A stretch of 11,946 bases of DNA from Nocardioidaceae bacterium (GCA_013696015.1 JACCZI010000150.1:1-11946), one strand, 5' to 3'. Numbered from the stretch's first letter, positions 1 to 7,614 are shown. Notes: generated from the letters alone by a model not told the origin. Translations and numbers: made by a program.

Positions 1-1984
1 GTACCGAGGCGTCCAGGACCCACAGCCGACCGGTGTCGCCCGCGGTGACGATCTCGACCTCGGTGATGGCGTCGAGGTCGAGGTCGGAGGGTGGCGAGGA
101 CGGTGCTACTCGGACGCTGCGAGCCCACAGCGGAGCCAGGTTGCGTCCGCCCGGGAAGGGGCGCAGCACCTGCTGTGGCGACGTCCACGAGCTGTCGCCG
201 TCGGACAGCCGGATCGCGAAGCGGACCGTGCGCCGAGGTCCTGCGATGACCCGCAGGTCGAGGGCGGCGTCGGCCGCCCCGAGGCGAAGCGGCACGTCCG
301 GTGTCAGCGAGCCGACCGCGCCCTGCGCCTGCCATGACACCTCCGCGGCCTCACCGGCAGCGACTTGTCCGTAGACCGTCTCCGGGAAGAGGAAGTCGTC
401 CGCCCGGGGCGACCAGTGCACCTGCCGGTCCCATCTGGCCAGACCGCAGGCCGGCGGAGCACGTTCGACCGACAGGTTGGCCGGTCGGACGGCGGTGCAC
501 AGCCGGGCCGCTCCCCCCGTGGTCATGGTGTCGCCGGGGACGACGGTGCTTCGCCGGCCGCCCCCCAGCGCGTGCGTCCACGCGACGGCGTCACCGGCCC
601 AGGGCAGCTGCAGCGGTCGGGCGCTGTCGAGCCAGCGCACCATCCGCGGCTGCGATCCGACAAAGGCACGTACCGCTGCCGCGACGAACGTCGACCCGGT
701 GGCACGCTGCTCACCGGCGCGCAGCCGGGTGTCCGATCCGACCCGCCCGCACACCGGATCGTCCCGGTCGAACCAGTCGTCGAAGCTGGGCGCCTGCGAC
801 AGCCCTGGTGTCCACTCGGTGTTGAAGAAGTTGTGGTTGGCGCCCCTGATCAGCACGCTGCTGCGCAACGACGTGTCGTCCGCGGTCAGGTCACGCGCCG
901 CATCTACGAATCGCTGGCCTTGCAGGTCGTAGACGTCGCCGTCGCAGTACGGCAGCAGCACCGCGGTCGGTACGTAGGCAGCGGTCTGGTAGGCGAAGTC
1001 GGTCGGGGCTATCAGGACCTGGCCGGTGATCCGGTAGGGCTGCTCCAGGTTGGCGTCGATCGCCGCCTGGTCGACCCCCTCACCACCGCGGCTGTGCCCG
1101 ACCAGCACCACCTGTTCCATGTCGAGCGCATCCGCCCAGCGGGCGCTGGTCGGGTCGGCGGACCACGACGCGAGCAGCTCGAGGTGGTGCCGGACGAGGA
1201 CCGACCGAGCCCGCGCACCGCCGTCGAACGAGGCGAAGTCCTGAGCGTTGATCGCGTTCGCCGATATGGAGACGGTCGCGTACCCCTGCGAGGCCAGGCT
1301 CTGCTGCGAGTAGTCGTAGCCGAGGTAGCTAGGCACCGGCTTCGACGTGCCACCGCAGGGCCACCCGTCGCCGCCTCGCCCGCCGTAGCAGGCCTGGTGG
1401 CGTCCATGCAGGAACAGCACGAGGGGCGCCGGGCCCGGGCGCTTCGGGAGCACGGCGTGGCCCAGCACCTCCAGTGGCGCGGGGTACCCGGTGAACGGCA
1501 CCGCCGCCGAGCGGTAGTCGAAGCTGCGGACCTCGAAGGCACCCGGCGTTGCGGGGTCCCGGGTGGGCGTCACGGTGGGGCCGACCCCGATCGGGTCCGG
1601 ACGAGCCGTCCGCGTCCTGGCGCCGGCCAGGTCCAGCCGTTGCGGACCCAACCAGACCTGCACCCGGTGCGGGGCATATCCGCCCAGCTCCGACAGGGAC
1701 AGGGACAGGGTGCGTCCGTCGCCGCCGAGCTCGGGGTAGCCGACGACGCGGGAGCCCACGCGGAACTCCGGTCGTGCGTCTGTGACCGGCAGTGGCTTCG
1801 GAGAGCGCCACCGCAGCGTGCCCGCTCGGATGAAGAACTGGCCCCGCTCGTCCGATGGCCGGTCGCCGGTGACCGCGTGACGGTCCACGCGGTCGTCGGC
1901 AGCAACGGGCGCGCCCCCAGCGAGACCCACCACCAGCAGGCACCAGCAGAGCCCGATCGATACCGTGACCGCTCGACGTCTCAC
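1..1984 (-). CDS. Secreted alpha/beta hydrolase (C-terminus beyond window edge)
   Basis: An uninterrupted minus-strand frame of 661 codons runs from a GTG at 1984 off the left edge, so the protein is partial at the C-terminus. Residues 1-30 form a signal peptide (MRRRA start, then a leucine/valine-rich core ending near APVAA), so the product is probably exported. A beta-rich N-terminal part of about 170 residues leads into an alpha/beta hydrolase core. The HG turn is in LVLFLHGRH, the nucleophile elbow is GHSRGGEG with Ser298, the acid is probably Asp348 or Asp350 in LLPYCDGDV, and the histidine is His384 in GANHNFFN. About 270 further beta-rich residues follow. The family is known from secreted actinobacterial hydrolases, mostly uncharacterised; an esterase or amidase-like reaction is inferred, the substrate is unknown. 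The start is preceded by GGTGGAG about 10 bases upstream. It is divergent from the gene at 2004 with only 19 bp between the starts. Confidence 0.88.
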   Translation of the reverse strand, partial: MRRRAVTVSIGLCWCLLVVGLAGGAPVAADDRVDRHAVTGDRPSDERGQFFIRAGTLRWRSPKPLPVTDARPEFRVGSRVVGYPELGGDGRTLSLSLSELGGYAPHRVQVWLGPQRLDLAGARTRTARPDPIGVGPTVTPTRDPATPGAFEVRSFDYRSAAVPFTGYPAPLEVLGHAVLPKRPGPAPLVLFLHGRHQACYGGRGGDGWPCGGTSKPVPSYLGYDYSQQSLASQGYATVSISANAINAQDFASFDGGARARSVLVRHHLELLASWSADPTSARWADALDMEQVVLVGHSRGGEGVDQAAIDANLEQPYRITGQVLIAPTDFAYQTAAYVPTAVLLPYCDGDVYDLQGQRFVDAARDLTADDTSLRSSVLIRGANHNFFNTEWTPGLSQAPSFDDWFDRDDPVCGRVGSDTRLRAGEQRATGSTFVAAAVRAFVGSQPRMVRWLDSARPLQLPWAGDAVAWTHALGGGRRSTVVPGDTMTTGGAARLCTAVRPANLSVERAPPACGLARWDRQVHWSPRADDFLFPETVYGQVAAGEAAEVSWQAQGAVGSLTPDVPLRLGAADAALDLRVIAGPRRTVRFAIRLSDGDSSWTSPQQVLRPFPGGRNLAPLWARSVRVAPSSPPSDLDLDAITEVEIVTAGDTGRLWVLDASV

Positions 1985-1990
1985 GCTCTA

Positions 1991-1996
1991 TAGGCT
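1991..1996 (+). promoter_or_regulatory. Candidate -10 element (TAGGCT) for a leaderless transcript
   Basis: TAGGCT fits the TANNNT -10 consensus and lies exactly 7 bases before the GTG at 2004, so transcription would begin at or next to the start codon. There is no Shine-Dalgarno site before this GTG. No good -35 hexamer is visible. Inferred, not proven. Confidence 0.42.
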
Positions 1997-2003
1997 CCAC
2001 CCT

Positions 2004-2750
2004 GTGCCCGAGGTCGCGCTAGATTTCCCGCGCTCTTTCGCGGAGTTTCGCGACCCGGCCGACGAAACGCAGGTCTACCGGTGTGATCTCACGTGGCTGA
2101 CCTCGCGGTGGGCGTGCATATTCGGTGCCGGGTGTCGAGGCATCTACGCCGACCGGCCGGACGACGGCTGCTGCACGCTGGGAGCACATTTCGCCGACGA
2201 GGCCGACGAGGCAAGGGTCGGGCGCTACGTACGACGACTGCGGGTCAAGGACTGGCAGCACCGCGCCGAGGGCCGTGACGGGCAGTGGGTGGAGGTCGAC
2301 TCCGACGGCGAGCGCAAGACCCGGGTCGTCGACGGGGCCTGCATCTTCTTGAACCGGCCCGGTTTCGCCGGCGGCGCCGGCTGTGCGCTGCACCAGTGGG
2401 CGCTGGCCAAGGGCCGGAAACCCCTTGCCACCAAGCCTGACGTCTGTTGGCAGCTACCGATCCGCAGGCAGTTCCGTGACGTCGAGCTCAGCGACGGTAC
2501 GTCGTACACCGAGGTCAGCATCGGTGAGTACGACCGGCGTGGCTGGGGGCCCGGCGGTCACGACCTGGACTGGTACTGCTCGTCGGACACGTCGGCGCAC
2601 TTGGGAGCCGAGCCGGTCTACCTGGCGAACCGCGACGAGCTGGTGGTGCTGATGGGACCGGCCGCGTACGGCGTCCTGGTCAGCCTGTGCGAGGAACGGC
2701 TCGCCCAAGCCCCTGGGCGTACCCGGCATCGCGCCGACCCGACCCGCTGA
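2004..2750 (+). CDS. Cysteine-rich putative metal-binding protein, unknown function
   Basis: This 248-residue soluble protein has no signal peptide or membrane segment. Cysteines cluster at residues 38, 44, 56 and 57 (C-X5-C-X11-CC), with more at 113, 127 and 148, a spacing that suggests a bound metal ion or iron-sulfur centre. It resembles conserved hypothetical proteins of actinobacteria with a CC-type zinc/iron-chelating region (YkgJ- or DUF3109-like); that family assignment is from memory and tentative. The frame stays open upstream to an ATG at 1965, but GTG 2004 is preferred: homologous proteins start near PEVALDFPR, the longer form would overlap the divergent hydrolase gene, and a -10-like hexamer lies 7 bases before 2004. 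It heads a plus-strand train; the next gene starts 15 bp after its stop. No function can be assigned. Confidence 0.82.
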   Translation: MPEVALDFPRSFAEFRDPADETQVYRCDLTWLTSRWACIFGAGCRGIYADRPDDGCCTLGAHFADEADEARVGRYVRRLRVKDWQHRAEGRDGQWVEVDSDGERKTRVVDGACIFLNRPGFAGGAGCALHQWALAKGRKPLATKPDVCWQLPIRRQFRDVELSDGTSYTEVSIGEYDRRGWGPGGHDLDWYCSSDTSAHLGAEPVYLANRDELVVLMGPAAYGVLVSLCEERLAQAPGRTRHRADPTR

Positions 2751-2751
2751 G

Positions 2752-2757
2752 CACAAT
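2752..2757 (+). promoter_or_regulatory. Candidate -10 element (CACAAT) for a leaderless transcript
   Basis: CACAAT lies in the 14-bp gap between two genes, 7 bases before the ATG at 2765. The same hexamer at the same distance precedes mutY (7602-7607). If real, it favours ATG 2765 over ATG 2756, which would overlap the element. The first base deviates from TANNNT. Confidence 0.33.
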
Positions 2758-2764
2758 GCACCGT

Positions 2765-3403
2765 ATGCGCCTAGACCACCTGTCGTACGCCGCTGCCCCC
2801 GGCGGACTGGCCGGAACGACCGCGTCCCTGGCAGCGCAGCTGGGCGAACGCTTCGCCGACGGCGGGGTTCATCCCCGCTTCGGCACACGCAACATGGTGC
2901 TACCACTGACTGCGAGGCGCTACGTGGAGGTGGTGGGCGTCCTGGACCATCCGGCGTCCGACAAAGCACCGTTCGGCCAGGTCGTGCGGGCGCGCTCGGA
3001 GGCCGGCGGTGGTTGGTTCGGGTGGGTGGTCGCGGTCGACGACATCACGCCGGTCGAACAGCGGCTCGGTCGCAGCGCCGTGCCGGGCAACCGTCACCGC
3101 CCGGACGGCTTCGACCTGCGCTGGCGACAGCTCGGAGTGGTGGATGCGCAGTCCGACCCACAGCTGCCGTTCCTCATCCAATGGGAGGTCGGCCTGCAGC
3201 AACACCCGTCCGCCGGAGCGAGCGGGGCGGTGGAGCTGATGGCGCTGGAGATCGCGGGCGATCCTGGCGTCGTCTCGGAGTGGCTCGGGGAACCGGCGAC
3301 GGTCGTCCTCGGCGGGATCGCCGTCGAGTGGGTCGCGCCTCGCGAACGCACCGGCGTGGTCGCCGCTCACTTCTCGACCGCCGCCGGAGACGTTCGGATC
3401 TGA
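2765..3403 (+). CDS. VOC-superfamily (glyoxalase-like) protein
   Basis: A 212-residue cytoplasmic protein that starts MRLDHLSYA, the first beta strand of a vicinal-oxygen-chelate (VOC) module, with His5 as the probable first metal ligand. Glu55 in RRYVEVVGVLDHP sits where the fourth-strand glutamate ligand is expected. The stretch PGNRHRPDG and the later LPFLIQWE are typical of the actinobacterial glyoxalase-like group (Glyoxalase_3 type). VOC proteins include glyoxalases, dioxygenases and resistance proteins, and the reaction here cannot be told. The in-frame ATG at 2756 is an alternative start that adds three residues. The gene lies 14 bp after the cysteine-rich gene and 16 bp before the methyltransferase, so the three may be co-transcribed even if each also has its own start site. 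Confidence 0.85.
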   Translation: MRLDHLSYAAAPGGLAGTTASLAAQLGERFADGGVHPRFGTRNMVLPLTARRYVEVVGVLDHPASDKAPFGQVVRARSEAGGGWFGWVVAVDDITPVEQRLGRSAVPGNRHRPDGFDLRWRQLGVVDAQSDPQLPFLIQWEVGLQQHPSAGASGAVELMALEIAGDPGVVSEWLGEPATVVLGGIAVEWVAPRERTGVVAAHFSTAAGDVRI

Positions 3404-3407
3404 CCCG

Positions 3408-3413
3408 TACGCT
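3408..3413 (+). promoter_or_regulatory. Candidate -10 element (TACGCT) for a leaderless transcript
   Basis: TACGCT matches TANNNT and lies in the 16-bp gap, 6 bases before the GTG at 3420. No Shine-Dalgarno site fits this start. Confidence 0.4.
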
Positions 3414-3419
3414 CCGCGG

Positions 3420-4118
3420 GTGGCGCGCATCAGCGTCGGCGCGGTGCCCAGCCCGAACATCTGGCGCCACCCGACCCGGTACGAGGTCGAGAACGCCGCC
3501 GCCGATCCGGAGCAGCGCATCGAGCAGGCGATGCGGCGCATCGCGGCCTGGGACGGCGCGACGCTGCTCGACCTGGGGTGTGGCACCGGCTACCACCTGC
3601 CGCGCTGGGCGGCGCAGGCCGGCGAGGTCGTGGGCGTTGAGCCGCACGCCGGCCTGACGCGGCTCGCGCGAAGGCGGTGCCGCGGGCTCCAGAACGTGCG
3701 CGTGTTGCAGGGCGCAGCACAAGACATCCCGCTGCCCGATGCGGTGGTCGACGTGGTCCAGATCCGTTGGGCCTACTTCTTCGGCCCCGGGTGCGAGCCG
3801 GGCCTGAAGGAGCTGGACCGGGTCATCCGTCGCGGCGGTGCGGCGTTCGTCATCGACAACGATGCGACGCGCAGCACCTTCGGGCAGTGGTTCCGTGCCG
3901 CCCGGCCCGAGTACGAGCCCTCGGTCGTCGAGCGGTTCTGGTCTGGGCACGGCTGGCGGCGGGAGCCGCTCGACATCTGGTGGCGCTTCTCCAGCCGCCG
4001 GGACCTCGAGGACGTGGTACGCATCGAGTTCGAGCCGCAGCACGCCGAGCGCCTGCTCGTCGACCACCGCGGACTCGAGGTGGACTATGCAGTCAACCTG
4101 TGGTGGCGCCGGTACTGA
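3420..4118 (+). CDS. Class I SAM-dependent methyltransferase
   Basis: A 232-residue cytoplasmic protein with a Rossmann methyltransferase core. Motif I is LLDLGCGTG (Asp51 to Gly57), which holds S-adenosylmethionine. The acid at the end of strand 2 is in VVGVEPHAG, and motif IV/post-I features include LPDAVVDVVQIRWAYFFG. The order resembles Methyltransf_11-like enzymes. The C-terminal half is rich in Trp and Arg (RFWSGHGWRR, IWWRF, NLWWRRY at the end), which probably forms the substrate side. The acceptor is unknown; small molecules are more usual than RNA or DNA for this core. GTG 3420 is chosen because the previous stop is at 3403 and a -10-like hexamer precedes it. The gene is 52 bp upstream of radA and in the same direction, but no role in DNA repair follows from that. 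Confidence 0.88.
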   Translation: MARISVGAVPSPNIWRHPTRYEVENAAADPEQRIEQAMRRIAAWDGATLLDLGCGTGYHLPRWAAQAGEVVGVEPHAGLTRLARRRCRGLQNVRVLQGAAQDIPLPDAVVDVVQIRWAYFFGPGCEPGLKELDRVIRRGGAAFVIDNDATRSTFGQWFRAARPEYEPSVVERFWSGHGWRREPLDIWWRFSSRRDLEDVVRIEFEPQHAERLLVDHRGLEVDYAVNLWWRRY

Positions 4119-4158
4119 CTCGCCCGTGGCAGTCCCCCGGCATGTCGGTGGCGTCGCC

Positions 4159-4164
4159 TACGTT
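4159..4164 (+). promoter_or_regulatory. Candidate -10 element (TACGTT) upstream of radA
   Basis: TACGTT matches TANNNT and is followed by 6 bases and then the ATG at 4171, the geometry of a leaderless transcript. There is no purine-rich ribosome site before this ATG. A clear -35 is not seen. Confidence 0.42.
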
Positions 4165-4170
4165 CCTCGC

Positions 4171-5637
4171 ATGAGCTCGTCAGGCATCTCGGTCCGGGCC
4201 AGGGTGCGTCCCGGCTACCGCTGCGGGGAGTGCGGCTGGGAGACAGTGAAGTGGGTCGGGCGGTGTCCGGAGTGCCAGACCTGGGGCAGCGTCACCGAGG
4301 CGGACGCGCCGGTTCGGTCGCGCACCATCCCCGGACCGGTGAGCACACCGGCTCGGCCGATGCCGGACATCGACATCGAGGCGTCGACCGCGGCCAGCTG
4401 CGGCGTCGGCGAGCTCGACCGGGTGCTCGGCGGCGGAGTAGTCCCAGGTGCGGTCATGCTGCTCGCCGGCGAGCCGGGCGTTGGCAAGTCGACGCTGCTG
4501 CTCGAGGTGGCCGCCTCCTGGGCCCGCGCCGGCAAGACCACGTTGTACGTGACGGGCGAGGAGTCAGCCGCACAGGTGCGGGTGCGAGCCGACCGCACCG
4601 GCGCCGTCCATCCGCTGCTCTATCTCGCCGCTGAGACCGACCTGGCCGCGGTGCTGACACATGTGGAGCTGGTGCGCCCGTCGCTGCTCGTCGTCGACTC
4701 CGTCCAGACGGTCGGCACCGCTGAGGTCGAGGGCGTGCCCGGCGGCGTCACCCAGGTGCGTGAGGTGGCGGCGACGATCGTGCGGGCGGCTCGGCGTACC
4801 GGCATGGCGACCGTGCTGGTTGGGCATGTCACCAAAGACGGCGCCATCGCCGGGCCACGGGCGCTCGAGCACATCGTCGATGTCGTGCTGCACTTCGAGG
4901 GAGACCGTGCCTCTCGGCTGCGCCTGGTCCGCGCCGTCAAGAACCGGTTCGGGCCGGTCGACGAGGTGGGGTGCTTCGACCTCTCCGCCGACGGCATCGT
5001 CGAAGTTGCCGACCCGACGGGTCTGTTCGTATCGCGTCACAACGAACCTATCGCCGGCACCTGCGTGACGGTGACCATGGAGGGCCGCCGGCCCCTGCTC
5101 GCCGAGGTGCAAGCGCTGGTGGCGCCGACCACCTCGACCGCGCCGCGGCGGGCGACGAGCGGCCTGGACTCCGCCCGCGTGGCGATGGTCCTGGCTGTGC
5201 TGCAACGTCGCGCCCGGATCCCGTTAGGTCCGGCCGACGTCTATCTGGCCACCGTGGGCGGTGCTCGGCTGAGGGAGCCGGCCGCCGACCTGGCCACGGC
5301 GATCGCGACTGCCTCGGCCTGCGTCGACACCGTCGTCCCGACCGACCTTGTGGCGCTCGGAGAGGTGGGCTTGGCAGGTGAGGTGCGCCGCGTTAGCGGC
5401 CTTCATCACCGGCTGCGCGAGGCAGCACGGCTGGGATTCCGTTCTGCACTTGTTCCGAGCGACCTGGGTCCATCGCCTCGTTCGACCATCGAAGTGGACG
5501 GGATGCGGGTCATCTACGTCCCTGACGTCGTCGGTGCGCTGCGAGTGCTGCACCTCGTGCAGGGCGATGTCGCGGACCGCATCGAACCCAACCACGGACT
5601 GCCGCGGCCTCATCTCAGCGTCGTTGAACCGTCGTGA
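4171..5637 (+). CDS. radA: DNA repair protein RadA (Sms)
   Basis: RadA is a RecA-like ATPase that drives branch migration of recombination intermediates in the cytoplasm. The 488-residue product has the complete family layout. There is an N-terminal zinc finger with Cys18, Cys21, Cys32 and Cys35 (CGEC and CPEC). Walker A is GEPGVGKST at 100-108 with Lys106, and Walker B is LLVVDS with Asp176. The RadA-specific KNRFG motif is at 257-261. A C-terminal Lon-protease-like domain follows (from about 330, including the GLDSARVAMVLAVL helix). ATG 4171 is chosen because the zinc finger follows at the usual distance; the longer open frame upstream runs through the methyltransferase gene. disA follows 63 bp downstream in the same direction, and RadA is known in other bacteria to bind DisA and lower its cyclase activity. 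The call is secure. Confidence 0.97.
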   Translation: MSSSGISVRARVRPGYRCGECGWETVKWVGRCPECQTWGSVTEADAPVRSRTIPGPVSTPARPMPDIDIEASTAASCGVGELDRVLGGGVVPGAVMLLAGEPGVGKSTLLLEVAASWARAGKTTLYVTGEESAAQVRVRADRTGAVHPLLYLAAETDLAAVLTHVELVRPSLLVVDSVQTVGTAEVEGVPGGVTQVREVAATIVRAARRTGMATVLVGHVTKDGAIAGPRALEHIVDVVLHFEGDRASRLRLVRAVKNRFGPVDEVGCFDLSADGIVEVADPTGLFVSRHNEPIAGTCVTVTMEGRRPLLAEVQALVAPTTSTAPRRATSGLDSARVAMVLAVLQRRARIPLGPADVYLATVGGARLREPAADLATAIATASACVDTVVPTDLVALGEVGLAGEVRRVSGLHHRLREAARLGFRSALVPSDLGPSPRSTIEVDGMRVIYVPDVVGALRVLHLVQGDVADRIEPNHGLPRPHLSVVEPS

Positions 5638-5663
5638 GACCTCCGCAGGTGTGGTGACCCCCC

Positions 5664-5669
5664 TACACT
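5664..5669 (+). promoter_or_regulatory. Candidate -10 element (TACACT) in the radA-disA gap
   Basis: TACACT (TANNNT) lies in the 63-bp gap, 31 bases before the disA start, leaving a short leader that contains the purine-rich GGGGCGGGGG as a ribosome site. No convincing -35 is visible 16-18 bp upstream. It could give disA transcription separate from radA. Confidence 0.35.
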
Positions 5670-5700
5670 TGACCGCGAAACGACTGGGGCGGGGGACACA

Positions 5701-6810
5701 GTGGCCAGCACCGAACGGCCGGGAGAACGCAGCAGCCCCGATGTCCGGATGCGTGCCACGATGTCCTACGTCGCGCCTGGCACCCCGCTTCGCGAAGGGC
5801 TCGAGCGCATCCTGCGTGGGCGCACCGGTGCCCTGGTGGTGCTCGGTCATGACCGCATCGTCGAGTCGATCTCGACGGGGGGTTTTGCGCTGGACGTCGG
5901 GTTCAGTGCAACCCGGCTCCGAGAGCTGGCCAAGATGGACGGCGCAGTCATCCTGGACAAGGAAGCCACCCGGATCATGCGCGCGGCCGTCCACCTGATG
6001 CCCGACCCCACGATCGACACCGACGAGGCCGGCACTCGTCACCGCACCGCCGACCGTGTGGCCCGCCAGACCGGCCTGCCAGTCATCTCGGTGTCGCAGT
6101 CGATGCGCACCATCGCGCTGTACGTCGACGCCCAGCGCCGCGTGCTGGAGGCCACCGGGGAGATCCTGTCCCGCGCAAACCAGGCGCTGGCGACCCTGGA
6201 GCGTTACAAGCTGCGCCTCGACGAGGTCTCCGGTGCGCTGTCGGCGCTGGAGATCGAGGACCTGGTCACCGTGCGGGACGTCGCCGCAGTGGCGCAACGA
6301 CTCGAGATGGTGACGCGCATCGCGCGCGAGATCGAAGACTACGTTCTCGAGCTCGGCGTCGACGGCCGGCTGCTCAGCCTGCAGCTCGAGGAACTGGTCA
6401 CCGGCGTCGACGTCGAGCGCGAGCTGGTGGTGCGCGACTACGCGCCGCTGGGAGGCCCAGTGCTGGCCAAGGCCCGCTCACCGCAGGACCTGCTCGGAGA
6501 GCTGGGGCGCCTCAGCGCCTTCGACCTTGTCGACATCGCCGCCGTCGCCCGCGCTCTCGAGCTCGGGAACGGTGAGCATCTGGACGCGGCGCTGTCGCCT
6601 CGCGGATTTCGGCTCCTTGCCAAGGTGCCGCGGCTGCCTGGAGCGGTCGTCGAGCGGCTCGTGGAGCATTTCGGCACGTTGCAAAAGCTGCTTGCCGCCA
6701 CCATCTCAGACCTGCAGGCCGTCGACGGTGTCGGCGAGCTGCGAGCCCGCAGCGTCCGCGAGGGCCTGTCCCGGCTGGCCGAGTCGAGCATCCTCGAACG
6801 CTACGTCTGA
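5701..6810 (+). CDS. disA: Diadenylate cyclase DisA (DNA integrity scanning protein)
   Basis: DisA makes cyclic di-AMP from two ATP while scanning DNA for branched structures. The 369-residue product has the N-terminal DAC domain with the catalytic DGA motif (Asp80-Gly81-Ala82) and the ATP-binding RHRTA motif (Arg113-Ala117). A helical linker rich in Leu and Glu (about 145-300) follows. At the C-terminus a helix-hairpin-helix DNA-binding domain has its hairpin at DGVGE (342-346). Length and motif spacing agree with characterised DisA octamer subunits. GTG 5701 follows a G-rich ribosome site and gives the expected N-terminus. It probably shares transcripts with radA, 63 bp upstream. Its last 10 bp overlap the end of the convergent gene at 6801. 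No key residue is missing, so the enzyme should be active. Confidence 0.97.
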   Translation: MASTERPGERSSPDVRMRATMSYVAPGTPLREGLERILRGRTGALVVLGHDRIVESISTGGFALDVGFSATRLRELAKMDGAVILDKEATRIMRAAVHLMPDPTIDTDEAGTRHRTADRVARQTGLPVISVSQSMRTIALYVDAQRRVLEATGEILSRANQALATLERYKLRLDEVSGALSALEIEDLVTVRDVAAVAQRLEMVTRIAREIEDYVLELGVDGRLLSLQLEELVTGVDVERELVVRDYAPLGGPVLAKARSPQDLLGELGRLSAFDLVDIAAVARALELGNGEHLDAALSPRGFRLLAKVPRLPGAVVERLVEHFGTLQKLLAATISDLQAVDGVGELRARSVREGLSRLAESSILERYV

Positions 6811-7541
6811 GGCGTGGCCCGCCGCCCCGACGGGTCGCCGGCGCGGTCGTCGCGAGAGCCGTTCGGCGCCCGCGGAGCCGGGTCACGGGGCATCTCGAGC
6901 TCAAAGTCGGTGATGCCAGGCTCACCTTCAACCAGCGCCGCCTGCACGGTGTAGAACCCCGCTGGCGCCGCTGGGGCAGTGGTGTCGCACCCGACACGCC
7001 CGAGGTGACTCGACCACACCACCTCGACCACGCTCGACCAGTGAGGCCGCACGACGAGCGAGCTCGACGGCATGGCCGATGGGCAGCGTGACGACGACCA
7101 GACCGGTTCCTCTCCCGCAGTGATCGCCACGAGCAGCGATGCGGCGTCGAGGTCGAGGGTGCATGACCTCTCTGACGTGGTGGTGACGCGCAAATGCAGC
7201 TGCACGGGTTCACCGACCAGCGCTGGGGCTCGCACCTCGGGCACCACGCGGACCGCCGCTGCCTCGCACCCCGACTCGGCGGCGTCGAAGTGTGCCGAAA
7301 CGAGCCTGACGCCAGCCGTCGGCTCGACCCTGGGGCGGCGAACGGCGGCCGGAGATGACGGCGGCGTCGACGCCGGTTCGGTCGTCACCGGGGCGGCCGC
7401 ATCGTCGGCCGCCGACGGCGAATCGCCCACCCATCGCAGCACACCCCAGGCGAGCAACGCGACTATCACGAGCAGCAGCAGCCGGCGCGTCCAGTAGACG
7501 CGCGGCGACAACGGTCCCGAGGGGCGTGCAATGCTGCTCAT
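6801..7541 (-). CDS. Membrane-anchored extracytoplasmic protein of unknown function
   Basis: A 246-residue protein with a short basic N-terminus, one membrane helix at about 21-38 (RRLLLLVIVALLAWGVL) and a Pro/Ala/Ser/Thr-rich linker to about residue 75. A beta-rich outer domain follows with four cysteines (ESGC, ERSC, SSRC, RVGC), which could form two disulfides. The tail is charged and low in complexity. Orientation outside the membrane is inferred from the Arg pair before the helix. A small membrane protein read against disA and located between disA and mutY is also found in mycobacteria (Rv3587c in M. tuberculosis), so this is probably its positional counterpart; its function is not known to me. 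ATG 7541 is preferred to the upstream ATG at 7724, which would run through the divergent mutY start. It overlaps disA by 10 bp. Confidence 0.85.
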   Translation of the reverse strand: MSSIARPSGPLSPRVYWTRRLLLLVIVALLAWGVLRWVGDSPSAADDAAAPVTTEPASTPPSSPAAVRRPRVEPTAGVRLVSAHFDAAESGCEAAAVRVVPEVRAPALVGEPVQLHLRVTTTSERSCTLDLDAASLLVAITAGEEPVWSSSRCPSAMPSSSLVVRPHWSSVVEVVWSSHLGRVGCDTTAPAAPAGFYTVQAALVEGEPGITDFELEMPRDPAPRAPNGSRDDRAGDPSGRRATPQT

Positions 7542-7548
7542 CCAAGCC

Positions 7549-7554
7549 ACGCTA
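7549..7554 (-). promoter_or_regulatory. Candidate -10 element (TAGCGT) for the membrane-protein gene
   Basis: On the minus strand TAGCGT (TANNNT) is followed by exactly 7 bases and then the ATG at 7541, again a leaderless geometry. No -35 is evident. Confidence 0.4.
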
Positions 7555-7601
7555 GAGGCCGCCAGCGGCTCCGACCGGTAGCGACACCGGCAGGCTGTCG
7601 G

Positions 7602-7607
7602 CACAAT
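7602..7607 (+). promoter_or_regulatory. Candidate -10 element (CACAAT) upstream of mutY
   Basis: CACAAT lies 7 bases before the mutY ATG, with the same hexamer and spacing as before the VOC gene (2752-2757). No Shine-Dalgarno site precedes the ATG. The first base is C, not T. Confidence 0.35.
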
Positions 7608-7614
7608 CGCGGGC

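Noticed and set aside
365..1993. Long plus-strand open frame of 542 codons
   Set aside because: It is antisense to the hydrolase gene, whose minus-strand frame has a signal peptide, a catalytic triad and family motifs. The plus-strand reading is an Arg/Val-rich shadow typical of high-GC DNA.
3838..4170. Longer radA start
   Set aside because: The extension overlaps the methyltransferase gene, is Ser/Arg-rich out-of-frame sequence, and the RadA zinc finger begins right after ATG 4171.
5224..6297. Minus-strand open frame of 357 codons
   Set aside because: It runs across the radA-disA junction and antisense to two certain genes, and shows no family motif.
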